Under the pieces are notes generated by a model. It had not been told where the DNA came from. It searched no databases and saw nothing but the letters and a program-made list of their open reading frames with translations. From NCBI RefSeq assembly GCF_000182925.2, contig NC_026501.1:7543917-7607916 (forward strand): a stretch of 64,000 nt of DNA. The letters run 5' to 3'. This DNA is from Neurospora crassa OR74A. Lineage: Eukaryota > Ascomycota > Sordariomycetes > Sordariales > Sordariaceae. Of this stretch, positions 21,896 to 35,300 are shown piece after piece. The stretch's first letter is position 1. The number at the start of each line of letters is the position of its first letter. A program made the translations under genes and the position numbers.

Positions 21896-24157
21896 GACTG
21901 CGGTTGCTCGCACATGGTATCTACTTGGAACAAGATCTTCGGCGGGTTGTTGGAGTAGCAGATTGCGCATTGGTCAAATGGTTTGATTCCTGCACCCGCC
22001 TTTCGTCATCCAACGTCCCTCGAGCGTCTGGATGGAGTGGAAGCGGATGGCTGTACCTGGCCAGCACCATCGACCGATGCATCTCCTCTACACAGCCAGA
22101 CGGATTACTTGCGACAGATTGCTTCTCTTCGTTCTTCGGCATCTCTATCAGTTACTGCCCTTATTCATGGCTCGGACGGATCTTCGGTTTATGGCGGCAG
22201 TGCAGTTCGACTCTTGGTCGAATCTGTCTTGCTCCTATTTGACCGCAGACCTTACGAACGGCATGCCCAGTATCCCGGATTCCTGGGGTGCTGAAGTTGG
22301 AGACCTTGGCCTTTCCATGGGCCGAGGTTTAAAATGCCGTCGGAATTGCAGCAGCGGTCATGAGATACGGCTTGATCAAGACGGGCCATTTATGGCAAAA
22401 GTCTCGTTCGAGTCATGTCGTTGCGAGATAACAATAAGCATCTTCCCAGTCGGCATCCCGTTTCCCATTGTTTTGTTTTCGTTTACTATCATGCACGATT
22501 TCCTTTTGGTGTGTCATTTCTCTCGCATCGGGTCTCGCTTGTGGGGAGGCATTAGGGGACGAAGCGTTGCACCTTTTTGCGAAAGTCATATACATCAATT
22601 GTTGGTCAGTTGGTATTAGCTTGGAATCATGTAGCAGAGTTCAGGTCACGGGGTGGTTATTGGTCTATGGCGCCTATGTGCCAAAGTTTCCGTCCAGACG
22701 ATGGAGATTTCGTGAATGCGGCCACTGCTCAGTGACACGGCGAGGTCCTAAGTTCGATCGGCTGGAGGTTCTGGGTTGGACAAGCAGAGATAGCCTCTTA
22801 GCTCATGCTCGAAGATTCCTGGACGCATCTGCTGGCGCGGTGGCTTTCCATATCGACACGATGGTTACGCGTTCACGACCTCGTACCCAAATCGAAATAT
22901 CAGGAGCACCGCATATAGAGAAGGGCACCTTTCAGCCGCCTGCTTTTGTGGGAGAGCTTTGACCTTGGGATATTTCGGGGACTTGGCTGACATCATGGAG
23001 ACAAGACGGATATGACTGGTATACACCACGTGGAAAGAGCTCGGGCAACATGAAATTCAAGCTAGTTCTCCTAATACACGTCTCATATCTTAGCCCAATT
23101 GGACCGTTGCCGAAGTTGTGTCTGCGTGCATATAGCTTCCATGAGCAAGATAAACGTGCTGTTCTGCAGTTACCTAATTCTCTTGTCTGTCCAAATGGGG
23201 TTATTGATTACATGTGCTGGTGAAGCCACCGACGGCTCAGCCTTGATTACCAGCGTACGGGCTGGCCGAATTGACCCTAAGACAAGCAAAACAGCGGTGT
23301 CTGAAAGAGGCTGTAATGTCTACGTCACACCTCTGGTCCAATCACAACATTTCCAATCCTACCATGGCTTTAGGGCCTGTGTACCGCGGCGATGGGAACA
23401 TGATAGATATGATAATAAATACAAAAGTAAATAAAAAGGATGCTACCATCATCACGTATAGCTTGCGGCTTCTGGATATACCTGTCCTGGATTCAATTTT
23501 TGGTCATAGTTCGATCCAACAACTTCTGTTCTCTCTCACCATATTTCAACCTCTTGAAGGCAAGCGCTCTGCTTAGTTACACTGTTGTTGGGACTATTCG
23601 TTTCCGTAAATTTTCAGGAGTCAAGATACACTCAGCACTTCAACTCATGAACTCGGAGGCCTTACTGGAATAGAACTACGCCTTGATAACCTATTTAGCC
23701 CCACCAATTGAATCGTTGGATTCGACTGAACTTTCGTCTCGTCTTGGATCAACACGAACGGCACTGCAGGGAATCAAGACATTTGGTCCCAGGCCAAGCC
23801 ACACTCGGGACCCCACATAACGATACCTCAACAGCATCTGAATCAGCCGATTCATGACAACCTCTCGTGCGCACCACATAAACTTGTGCTCCGGAGGACT
23901 CGGTTCTAGAATTCTAATTTATATTGATTGATCCAACATACATACATCACAAAGATATCTATCCATACTTCAACGTTGAGTGTGCTTGACATATCCGGGG
24001 CGTTTGATGTCAACAGACCAAAGCGCACTTTCCTCTTCAACAACAACAGCTGCTGCATCTCTCATTTGGTGAGAAACCAATAACAACAAACGCGCGTCTT
24101 AACGCCAGCAGCACTCAGCAAGCCGTCTCCGCGACCATCTCCACGCGATCGCGGAAA
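21896..24157. other. intergenic: ck-1a 3' region and upstream of the 5-phosphatase
   Basis: About 2.3 kb without a supportable gene. The left part should hold the ck-1a 3' UTR, reported in the literature to be long. The right part (about 23,900-24,157) is the promoter and leader of the phosphatase. Short reading frames show no motifs. Confidence 0.45.
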
Positions 24158-25892
24158 ATGACGCCCTCAACTATTGACCTCTTGATCCTCACTTTCAACT
24201 GCGCAAAGAATCTCATCAATGTCGCCGTTTGGGCGGCGCACTTGAAGGCGGCTCTGTCGGCGCAAGGTGTAGGAAAAGGGAATGGCAATACGTTGCCGGA
24301 CGTGGTTGTTTTGTGAGTAGTCATCCAATCCAAAGCGATGCTGTAATTTTTACTCACCATTGATATCCAGCTCTCTACAAGAAGTAGCCCCGCTGGCTTA
24401 CTCCTTCATCGGCCCTTTCTTTTTGAACACGTACTACGCTCGGTACGGGGAGGCGTTGAACCTCGCAGCTGGACAACTACTCGAAGAGGCCGATGAATAC
24501 GGGACAAGCAGTGATGGCGCCAGTGGTGACCCATACAAGCTCATCCGGGCCAAAAACGTTGGGATGACAGCCATCCTGCTCTTTGCCCGTGAACCTTCCA
24601 AGATACAGCGGATCGAAGAAGCAGAGTGTGGATTTGGCGCTGCGGATATGGGCAACAAGGGTGCGGTAGGGCTACGGGTTACTTGGAGCGATGTCGTGGA
24701 TGGCAATGATAACGCGATAACGACAACAACAGAACAAGCAAAGACGACGGAACTCACCTTTGTGGCCACGCACCTGGCTGCGATGGAATGGAACCTCAAG
24801 AAGCGCAACGCCAACTGGCGCAGCATCGTGTCAGGCCTGACTTTCGCCAACCCGCGCAACGTTTTGCCCGCCGGCGAGTTCCCATCCGAAAGCCGAGCAG
24901 CGCGGTCGACGCCGGATAGGTCTGGGGCGGGGGACACGGCACCTGTAGCTCGTACTCGGGACGACAGCAGCTCAGCCGATGCCGACGACCATACCGATCT
25001 CGCGTACGGAAACGGCGATGGCGATTCTGACGCCCAACCCCTCCTCAACAACCCCAGAGCCAGCGCTTCCTACAAATCCACCCTCCAACAAATCTCCATC
25101 TTTAAACCAACCTCCCACCTCTTCCTAGCTGGCGACCTCAACTACCGCATTGACACCACCACACCCCCTCCCCTCGCCACCTACCCTTCCTTCGATCCCT
25201 CCTCGGGCAACCACTTCTCCCACTTTTTGCCTCGTGACCAACTTACTCAAGAGCGCGAAGCCGGACGAACTATGCACGGCCTTTCCGAGGCGCCGATAAC
25301 CTTTGGCCCGACGTATAAATACGACGTCCATCCAGCCAAGGGGGAGGCGGTTAATGAGGAAGCGGTGAAAAGAGGGGATAAAGTGAATGGAGTGCCGGAG
25401 GTGCCGTGGCGGTTTGCCAGCCATCGGTGGCCGGGGTGGTGTGATAGGGTTTTGTATTTGGATGTTCCGCCTTGGGTTACGGCAACAACAGAGCTAGAGC
25501 AGCAGCCAGAGGCAGAGGCAGAGCGGGAAAAGGTGAAAGTGGAAGTGGAAGTGTACGATTCTCTGCCGGTCGTGGAGACGAGTGATCACCGACCTGTGTT
25601 CTTCAGGGCGAAGGTGCCGGTTTTGGGGGAGGAGGCGATGAGGCTACCTTTGGTTAGCGAGGGTGAGGGCGAACGGGAAGTAGAAGAAGAAGAAGAATGG
25701 AAAAGGGACCCCAGGGTGTCGATGCCGGTCGCCGTGGATGTACATGCTTGGGAGAGGAGGGCGGCGGCCAGGAGGAAGGAGGTGGTGGTGGGGTGGACGG
25801 CTTTCCTTTGGAGTACGAAGGAGGGAGCGCTGGTGTTGGCCACTTTATTGGTTATGGGTGTTGGGAGTTGGTGGTTGTTACGCGATTGGTAG
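24158..25892 (+). CDS. inositol polyphosphate 5-phosphatase, tail-anchored
   Basis: Exons 24158-24312 and 24371-25892 give 558 residues. It belongs to the INPP5/Mg-dependent endonuclease-exonuclease-phosphatase fold and should remove the 5-phosphate from phosphoinositides such as PtdIns(4,5)P2. Conserved blocks in order: FNCAKN near the start, SLQEV at the splice junction, GNKGAVGLR (about 165-175), THLAAMEWN, FLAGDLNYRI (about 304) and ETSDHRPVFF (about 455). The last two are the diagnostic 5-phosphatase motifs. A hydrophobic segment close to the C-terminus (about 536-554, ALVLATLLVMGVGSWWLL) is followed by only RDW, so the protein is probably tail-anchored, as known for yeast Inp54 at the ER. 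A disordered insert lies between about 240 and 285. Splicing across donor TTGTGAGT and acceptor ATATCCAG restores VVVFSLQEV. Confidence 0.92.
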
Positions 25893-28800
25893 TAAATGGG
25901 TTTTGATGGTGGTTACGATGAATGTGGATGCATGGGCGGTTTTGTTGGGTTTGCAAATTCTTGGATACGGGGCACGAGGATAAGGGGGTACGGAATGGTT
26001 ACGAACCTCTACGTCTACATGAGCAACCTGGATGGTTTCTGAGAGGAGGATATACCTACAATGCACTTCTGAGATCTGAGGAGGGTGGGGTTTCCATGGA
26101 TCGGCGTGGTCATTTTCAAGAAGGTAGATAGATTCTCTTGCCTCAAGGCTTGTGTACCTCTCCTACTCCGGTTATCAATATGCATCATTATTGCGTGCTT
26201 GTCCACTTGGGCAGCCTATCAGAATCAATATTATAAAAGGCATACAGAACATATTTTCGGATAAGCTCCCATCCGAGCGTGCTGATATGTGCGGCATCGA
26301 TGACCCACGTACAATGTCCGAAGCAAGAACATTTTTTTTCTGAAAGCAAAACATAATAAAGCAGCCGAGAGGTCAGGTCTGGTCTGAGCGACCCAAACGA
26401 GTCAGCGCCCTCGTATCAGAACATGCATACGCATGGACAGAATCCCCTTCGTTCAACACGGCCACCAGGAGCCCGCCACACGAGGCACACGACGAGGTGA
26501 TGGGATATCGTGGGTAAGGAGAGTTTCGACACTGGTTTCTCTTGGATCGATGTTGTAACGGTCTGCAACATGACGAGCAGGACGAGCTCAACCGTGAATC
26601 TTATGTACAGAATACACGACATACTAGAAGTATGACTGTATAATTGCCCTATCATATGATTATTACATCAGGATCTTTTTGTTTCCGTTCTTTATGATGG
26701 TGGTTTTTGAGCTTCAGATGGGGGGGGGGGGGGGCCTTGGCGCTTGGCGGATGGGCCCGAAGGGAAATCTTTTGTGATGGGCATCGGAGATTAACGGCCT
26801 ATTTTTGCCAACCGTCACTGACTATCACACACATGCGTTACAAAACCGAACTTATCTCGGAGTGAAAAAAGGCGCCAGTGCTTCGAAATGTAACACGAAG
26901 CTATTCGCAGTTGTGGTGGCAAGTCACCGCCGTCCTAGGCATGTATGTACTGTGTGTGTGATGTCATGGGGGGGGGTAAGTACATACAAGTAAGCCCCGC
27001 AACTTTTGATTTACATAGAGGTACCAGCGGAACTGGAGAAGACGGACCCTGCGTGGAGATTGAAAAGCTACAGTACGGCAACCAATTTGTCACACGACGG
27101 GAACGACCAGCGTTTAGGCTGGAGATTTCAGGGGCAGGTGCCGCTGGTTTTTCACTGGGCTCCTTCATGAAGCACGCATCGATGATACCTACCTAGGACG
27201 GAAGCATGGGACGGAAAGTCTAAAGCAGGCACGGGCGGGAAGGAAAAGGTACAGCCGGAGGTACTAGTCACAGGCGTTGGGGCGGCTCCCCGTCTAAATA
27301 GGTACGAACAGGAACGAGCATGGCAGCAGCAGCCGCCACTTGTTAAAATAAGTAGGTATTCTAGACGACGTCGTCGTCCAACGAAACGAATATCGAGATG
27401 GACATCGACATCCCCAGTATTCCACTTTTTCTGTACGCTGACGCAGTGTACGCAGCAGTAGGTAGGATACGTGAGCTCCTCTTTGAACCCCGGACTACCT
27501 AACGGTGCCTGAGAAACCCCGCAATTTACGATTCAAACCGGGTCGTGCGGCTGTTTTAGGCGCTGGCGGCGGAGGGTCCCGGCAGCAAATCCTTGACGAG
27601 GACGGGAATATCAACAACCGTCGAGCCGGTTCTTTCCTAGATTGAAATTGTTCTGAAATGATCCTTTACAATGTAGTACACTTAGCCTGTAGCGTACAGC
27701 TAGAGGTAGTGGTGTAATGAAATGGATCATTGTGGTCACCATGGTGATAGAACTACAGGAGGTAGCTTTAAAGTCTGTGTTTCCATCCCTGAACTGAGTG
27801 GTCTCCGAGCGCTCAGTGAATCACCGTGCATTATTTCTGTATCTGTTATTGTATTCTTGTCAAGGAACCCAAGTAACCGAAACTTGTCCACTTTGTTTCT
27901 CTTTCTTCCCCTTCTTTCTCTCTCTCTTGCTTTCTCTCTCACATCATCGAAAAAGAAAACACCTCGCAAAAAGGGAAATGCAAGCCGCCCTCGCCGCCCT
28001 TTACATAAATAGTCTTTATAGATGCAGCCTTCGTCAAGTTCCGGGTCCCGTCTCGGACTTGTAAAAGACCTGATTCGCTGTGATTCGCCGCCGATCGGTC
28101 CGTTTGGTCCAGAGACCCGTGCCTCTCGCATCTCAGGGCGACATTCAGGGCAATCCAGGCCCACGAGATGTCGCGCAGACAACTGGGGTCTGCAGAAACC
28201 AACGTCATCCCCGCCGCCATCGCTCCCAAACAAAGCCCACACTGCCCACACTGCCCACACCCCCAGGTCTCATCCCACCATTCCCCCCACTGCGAAGCGC
28301 GTGAATCACTGCATCCCTTCAGCTACAGCAGTGCCTGGTGGACAGTGAGGAGTCCGTCAGGAAGAGAACTCCGTTCCACCACCAAGACTCGTTGAACCTG
28401 GCGGGGATAAGGTACGGTAAGGTGTAGGCATTGGATGTCGTCGTGATGGGGTGTCCAAGTGAAGCAATGGATCGTGACCGTTGTCTGTTCACACCGTTCC
28501 CTTCATACCCATGCCGGGCCTCAGATTCATGACTACACCTACTACCATACAGTAAGGTACTTTTAGTCCCACGATTATAGGACTCCGGTTTCCCACCTTC
28601 CCTTTTCTCTACTGCTCTTCGTCACTGGCATCCCGCTGGGCCGGATGGGGCCCGACCTCTACCCGAGAACCAACGAACTTATGTCAAGAACCCCGCCGCC
28701 GTAACCTACCACATGAACGTCTTCTCCCGTTCTTTAAACTCTGTCCCCATCTTTTCACTTTCCGCCCCGGCACAGCACTGTAACGATCTGCCATTGACTC

Positions 28801-29300
28801 TGCCCGGCATTACCTAGTAGCCTGTGGCCCACAGAAGTACAATCTCGATACATATACATATAGTCTAGACACTACACTCGACAACTTGAACCCCTGACGC
28901 TCTTCGCCGACTACACCCACCCACCTACCCTTTTTGCTTGCTGTATATCCCGTCTGGACGTCTTCGTTTGGTCCGCCCTCTTGACTGGTTACGGCGTTGA
29001 CGGAATTTTCCCCTTCGGCCCTTCTTCCGTATCTATCAGTCTCGCATAATCTTTGGTGGCCTGATACCGAGTGCTATCACCTCAGCTATCTTGGGAAACA
29101 TCACGAGCGGAACAGCAACCCGGCCACGGGCGCTTTTGACTCTACCCCTCACATTCAGTTGCCTTTCCACCTTCACGTTCCTCTTCAACTTAGCCACCAT
29201 AGGGACCTTTGTCGATACCTCCAAACGCAGCTTGTCGGACGACTCGAAAGACGGAAACATAGCTGCCGCTTTCCGAGTCACTCACTGGTCCGCATCCAAC
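25893..29300. other. intergenic region upstream of pkac-2
   Basis: About 3.4 kb with no supportable gene. It contains a G15 run (26720-26734), a copy of the CAATGTAGTAC motif (27669), TACCTAGG motifs and a CCCACACTG repeat near 28,240. Everything from roughly 28,500 to 29,300 is C/T-rich and probably the promoter and leader of the kinase gene. In the kinase frame no ATG occurs between 29091 and 29301. Confidence 0.45.
26720..26734 (+). repeat. G15 homopolymer
   Basis: Fifteen consecutive G residues in the intergenic region upstream of pkac-2. Confidence 0.85.
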
Positions 29301-30755
29301 ATGGCGGCCACCGTCGCCTCGTCACACCCATTTGGCGGTGGGCTACACCCACTGCAGGCAAAGGGGTTACTTGCAGCCGCCCAGCAGCGCCAACAACAGC
29401 AGCAGACGCAATCGCAACCGCAACTTCATCCCTGCATGCTCTCGCAGCACCACTCTTACCAGAACGACCAACGGCGAAATGACCCATCACAAACGCAAAA
29501 GAATAATGATACGAGTGGTGGATTCGAGATGGCCACGCGCAAGCCCCGGCTGAGCGACTTTCACCGTATAAGGACATTAGGAACTGGTACGGTTCCAAGA
29601 CTTCCAACGCGCCTCACGGACTGTGTTGCTAACCACTTATAAACGGGCGATAGGCACCTTTGCTCGTGTGGTACTCGTCCGACCAGCCAATGGCACCGAA
29701 ATTGACCGCCAAAAGGTTTACGCATTAAAGATTTTGAGAAAGACGGAAGGTTAGTTTCGCTTGGGCTGCTTTCAAACCAGAAAAATGCCGGGCGTCAGGA
29801 TCACTAATAGGTGGTTACAGTGATCAGACTAAAACAGATTGACCATGTGCGCCACGAGCGGCAGATCCTCCAGGATGTAACCGGCCACCCGTTCATCACC
29901 AGTCTGCAAGCCTCCTTTTCCGACCACGACTTCCTCTACCTGCTGCTCGACTACATTCCCGGCGGAGAGCTGTTTACATACCTGCGCAAATACCGACGGT
30001 TCGACGAGGAGATGGCACGCTTCTACGCGGCTGAGATTGTGCTCGTGCTCGAGTACCTCCACGAAGAGCAGGGTGGGATAGCTTACCGAGATATGAAGCC
30101 CGAAAATCTGCTGTTGGATGCGGATGGGCACATCAAGCTGGTCGACTTTGGTTTTGCCAAGCGGCTGGGGTACAATGACGTTGAACGCCCGGTCGAGACC
30201 TACACCCTTTGTGGCACTCCAGAGTATCTGGCGCCCGAGGTTATTCAGAATAAAGGCCACACGACAGCGGTGGACTGGTGGGCGTTGGGGATCCTGATAT
30301 ACGAATTCCTGACGGGCTATCCCCCGTTTTACCACAACAATCCCCTCGAGATTTACAGACAGTGAGTTATTCCCAATTTGAGCTGCTGCTCCAGACGCAA
30401 GTCCACCGTCACTAAGACCCAAGTCAGAATCGTAGAAAAGCCGGTTTTATTCCCCTCGTCAACAGAAATCAGCGAAGAAGCCAAGGACATCATCCGGTCC
30501 TTCTGCACCGTCGATCGGACCATGCGACTCGGCAACATGAGCGGCGGCGCGGCAAGAGTGAAGGCGCACCCATGGTTCAAGGGCGTCGACTGGGAGGCTG
30601 TGGAGCAAAGACGGCACAAGGGCCCCATCATTCCTCACCTAAGTCACCCCGGCGACGCTTCGTGCTTCGACGTCTACCCGGAGCAGGACGTCCACAATGA
30701 GGCGTACACGGAAGAGATGTTTGAGAAGTACGAAAAGTACTTTGGGGACTTTTAG
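29301..30755 (+). CDS. pkac-2: cAMP-dependent protein kinase catalytic subunit 2
   Basis: Exons 29301-29586, 29654-29749, 29821-30361 and 30428-30755 give 416 residues. It is an AGC-family kinase of the PKA catalytic type. Visible: glycine loop LGTGTFARVV (about 93-102), Lys121 in YALKIL, IAYRDMKPENLL (about 215-226), DFGFAKR (about 236), activation loop YTLCGTPEYLAPE and the C-terminal AGC hydrophobic motif ending YFGDF exactly at the C-terminus, as PKA requires. The N-terminal ~90 residues are Gln/His-rich and poorly conserved. ATG 29301 is the first in-frame ATG, in good context (CAACATGG). All three introns fall inside the kinase domain and have standard signals. Its sequence differs from the main PKA catalytic subunit, and I take it to be the second Neurospora gene. 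Assignment of the symbol is from memory of the Neurospora kinase set. Confidence 0.93.
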
Positions 30756-32390
30756 TGAAAGGGCCTCAGGTCGACGAAGGGATTTCGCAAGCGCCCAAGT
30801 ATTGGTGCTCAGGCGGATTTCTCAGAAGATCCTCGGGCTGGGTTACTGGCTCAACGGGGCAGAAGAATATCGGATATAATCAATCGGATGGGACATATGG
30901 CGTTACTGCTTAAAGTCACTCGCTTGACATTGAGGAGACGGGTATGCTTGACGTTCCAAGTAGCCAGGCCCGTCTCCAGTGTGTCAGGTTGGACCTCGGT
31001 CAAAGGCGACAGCACGGTGATGACAAGGAACGGTTATAATTGTAGTTTTTGTCTTTGGTGGATTTCATATCATGACTCTTCGTCGTTCTCGAGAATGAGA
31101 ACTGACTGAAATGGGAAGAGACGGGCACGGAGTTATTACAGGACGATACGGGAAGGGCGTCGCGGGTTTATGGGTTACTTGATGCCCTGCTTTTTATGAT
31201 TTTATATCCCCCCTATGCTACCTAGTGCACACCAGAGAGTCAGAGCTCTATGTCTAGGTAGGCAGACACTTTGACGTTGTTAGAGGGTAGAGGTACGAAG
31301 AACGCGACACATAGCTGGTATAGTAAAGAGGGAATACGTGTGAATGAGTTCAATATATTCCTGGATGGTTGATCAGTCTAGAGGTAGTCTCACCTTGCCG
31401 CTTGTTGATGATCGAGTGATAATGTATTAGGAGGGCCTCTGGGAAGAGGTTGAAGCCCAGGAAATCTATTACATACATACCTACCTTACAGCAACGGAAT
31501 ACGCTAACGTCAGGAACGTTCGGTACATGGTAGGGGGTGCCCTGTGCTGCTGCGTCGGTACGTAGGTAGAAAGCTAGAGGTAGGTACCTCTTTACAGTAC
31601 CTCTACCTAGGTATGAAGCTGCCACTGCTGCCACTGCTGCGAGGCCGTTGCCCGCCCGGCCCGCACGGGTTAAGCTGCCCTGCCTGGGCTGTATCATTGA
31701 AACACAGCAGGGCAGACAGGTCCCCACAACCTAACTGGGGGGCGAGGCACTGGACTGAAGCAATGGACGACCTGAGGACCCGACGGAAGAGGAGCCTCCA
31801 TCCATCGCTTCAATCTCCATCAGACCTATGCCACCTTCGTTTCATCCATCCCACTCAACTAACTGCCCGAGCCGCAAACATCCTCCTCCGCAGACAGACC
31901 ACTACAGCGCCAGTCGTTACCACGCATTTGACGACACCTCCCACCCCATTGGCATCTCTTGAAATAACACAGATCGCCCAAGCCCCGGCCAGCATCACAC
32001 AACAGACTGCAAGAGTTAGTGCTCGGCTAAATCTCACAAAGACCAGAGCCAGGGCACTGGAAGGTCAACCCACCGTCACCACCGTCACCACTCTACACCA
32101 CCCATTCGAGTTCCCCATTACTCCGACCACATATACCCGATCATCCTACTCTTCTTCGCTTCTCGTCGGCGTCTACACCCACCGAGACTTCTCCCGCCGT
32201 ACACACATTGCAAAAGCAACAAGTGGTTGCCGGGCGATGCCGCCAAGCTGAGCTTCCGATCGACCGCCATCAGCCCGCCAATCGTTCCGCTGCCCGCCGC
32301 TCGATACCATCATCTACAATCGCATACACACACAAAGCTGCCTCGGGCCTCTTGATGGCAGGGCCGTGAGCTCGCGCAACCACAGTAGCA
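30756..32390. other. intergenic: pkac-2 3' region and leader of the Rab-GAP gene
   Basis: No supportable gene. Several TACCTAGG/AGGTAGGT motifs lie between 31,250 and 31,620. The last ~600 bp before the start are C-rich (many CACC, CATCC), typical of a transcribed leader. Confidence 0.45.
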
Positions 32391-35300
32391 ATGTTGAACC
32401 TATCGAGCTTTGTGCAAAAGGCACAGCAGCTGCTTGATCCGACCCAGGGCCTGAACCTGACCGATTCCGACAAGAACCCGTCCAAGGCCTCCCTCTTCCA
32501 GAGCCAATTTCGGCTGCCCGACTCCCAACACCCGCTCTATGAGATCACAGCCGAGCTCACCATCCCTCCTTCAAACGTGACACAGGGCGGCAAGGACCAA
32601 GATAGGGGCTTCCACTACGCCGGGAAATTGCACCTTTCAGAGGCCTACCTCTGCTTCTCCACCACGCCTTCGAGCTTCCTGCAGTCGGCTAGCACCTCGA
32701 CCTCTTCGGCATTTACCGGTCAGACTCACGGCGGCGGACCCAGCGGTAACGGCTTCACCTTCCCTCTAAGCTCTATCCGCAGGGTAGAGCGCCTTCACAG
32801 CCAGAATTTCCAGGTAGGATGTCATTCATCCCTTCAACAAGATAACAAACAAGGATGCCTAGACCAGTGCTGATTATAACAGTTTGCTCTTGCGATAACA
32901 ACCTGGAACGGAATCAGCCAGGATGCTCTCAAGGACAACAAGGACAAGAAAGAAGTGAGGGAACAACGGATCACTATTCAGCTTGCCGGCACACGGGTCG
33001 CTTGCGAGCGCTTCTGCGATGGTCTCAAGAAGGGACTTCGTGCGGCCGTGGGTAATGTCGGCAAACTCAAAAAGGTCATCGGCGAATGCTACTCGGAATA
33101 CCTGCTACGACCCGAGGAGCAGAAAAGCGCGAACCCGCCCGACGCGGGGCTCGGCATGATCTTCCGATACCCTGGCGATCCCAAAAAGCTGCGAGACCGA
33201 GCAAAGATGCGCCTGTGGGCCGAATACCTTCGCGACAATGGTCGGAACGTGACGTTGATCCGTCAACCTACCTTCCACAAGCTCATCAGAGTCGGCCTGC
33301 CAAACCGGCTAAGGGGCGAAATCTGGGAGCTGACATCAGGCTCCGTCTATCTGCGATTAGAGAATCCGACATTGTATGCCGATACGCTCGCCAAGCATTC
33401 AGGGAAAGAATCGCTCGCGATTGACGAAATTGAAAAGGACCTAAATCGAAGTCTTCCGGAGTATCCGGGGTTTCAGAGCGAGGAAGGTATCGGCCGGTTG
33501 CGCCGGGTGTTGACCGCCTACAGCTGGGTCAACGCTGACGTTGGCTATTGCCAGGCCATGAACATCGTGGTAGCGGCGCTGCTGATCTACATGTCGGAAG
33601 CGCAGGCCTTCTTCCTCTTGTCGACTCTCTGTGACCGGCTGGTTCCTGGCTACTACTCCACCACCATGTATGGTACCCTCCTGGATCAGAAGGTGTTCGA
33701 ATCCCTTGTGGAGAGGACTATGCCTATCCTGTGGGAACACTTGGTGAAGTGCGATGTGCAGCTTTCAGTGGTCTCTCTTCCGTGGTTCCTATCACTGTAC
33801 ATCAACTCTATGCCCTTAGTCTTTGCCTTCAGAGTCCTGGATGTTTTCTTCGTGGAGGGCCCCAAGGTACTGTTCCAGGTTGGCTTGGCTATTTTAAGGA
33901 TAAACGGTGAGGAGCTACTGGATGCCTCTGACGACGGTGCCTTCATCTCGGTATTAAAGAATTATTTTGCTCGGCTGGATGAGTCGGCACACCCCAAGTC
34001 GGAGAATCCGAAGCTGAGAGCTGTTACCAGGTTTCAGGAGTTAATGGTGGTGGCATTCAAGGAATTCTCTGGCATCACACACAGCACCATCACAGAGCTG
34101 CGCCTCAAGAACAAGGACGCAGTGTTGAACAACATTGAGAGCTTTGCCAAACGGACGGCCATTCGGAACCTGGGCCCGGAAAGCAAGCTTCTTAGCACCG
34201 ATGAGCTCGGTGCGGTATACGATAGGTTTTACGGTGTGTTGTACGAGAGGCAGCAACGGGATCTCATCATCAAGCAGGAAGAGGCAAGGAGAGCCAAGAG
34301 CAACAGGATATCGAGAATCGGCCAAGTGGTGGACGAGGGGAATGTTGAAAAGGGGCGAGTTGGGCTGGGCCCGAGCACAAGCCTGATGGATTACGATGCC
34401 TTCAGAGAGTTCCTCGCGGGTATCGCTAAGTGGGCTGTTTCGGACTCCCCCACTCAGTCTCGCCGTGACACGGGTTCCAGTAACGGGGGAGGGTTCTACA
34501 ACAGTTTCCGGAAGAACGAATCATCCATGTCTCCTTGGGGCAATGGTCCTGAACCAGCAGATCACGAGTTCCTCCAAAGGCTGTTCAGGAAATGGGACTT
34601 TGATTCCAGCTCCGCGCTCACCCTCCAGAACGTCGTTACTGGCTTGGCCCGCATCAAAGGAAAGCGTGATATCATGGGAACGATTAACTACTTCTTTGAA
34701 CTGCATGACGATGATGGAGACGGCAAGGTTGATCGTGAAGGCATATTGCGCATGTCCGAGGCTTTGCTCTTTCTATCACGTCGGGGATTGGAGGGTACAC
34801 TGGATCGTGCAACAGCACCTAACGGGATGATGACTGAGGGCATGGTGACCCCTGGAAATGAAGTGCCCGACCAATCTGTTAACGAGAGATTTCTCGGGAG
34901 CGTCAGTGCATTTATCAGGAGGTGCTTTGAGTACGCAGACCCAGACCATCCCAACAACCAAAACAGCCAGCAACCACCACAACAACAGACGACGTCTCGT
35001 CAGGAAGAAAACCTGATCTCCATTGATGACGACGATGCCGCCCAGGGCTTGGCAGACCCTGATGCCTTTGCCATTGGTGACGACGACGACGACTTTGACG
35101 AAGAGAACGATGACGATCTCCTAGCCATGGACTCCCCAATCGCCAGCCCGCGCCCAGCCAAGCGCTCCGAGGACACCGCCACTTCGAGCCTGCAACCGCC
35201 ATCCTCGCTGCATCTCGACCCATCCACCGCGCCCTCGTCCATCTCCAACAACGACGAAGACCGCCGCCGCCGCGTCTCGCGCCAGCAGTCGGAAAAGGCC

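Noticed and set aside
28022-28348. Overlapping small frames with HTAHTAHT/PTLPTLP repeats.
   Set aside because: They arise from a short CCCACACTG repeat and lack any conserved feature.
29091-29300. In-frame 70-residue N-terminal extension of the PKA catalytic subunit with a myristoylation-like GNITS start and a hydrophobic stretch.
   Set aside because: The frame begins with TTG, not ATG, and has no ATG before 29301; the region looks like C/T-rich leader.
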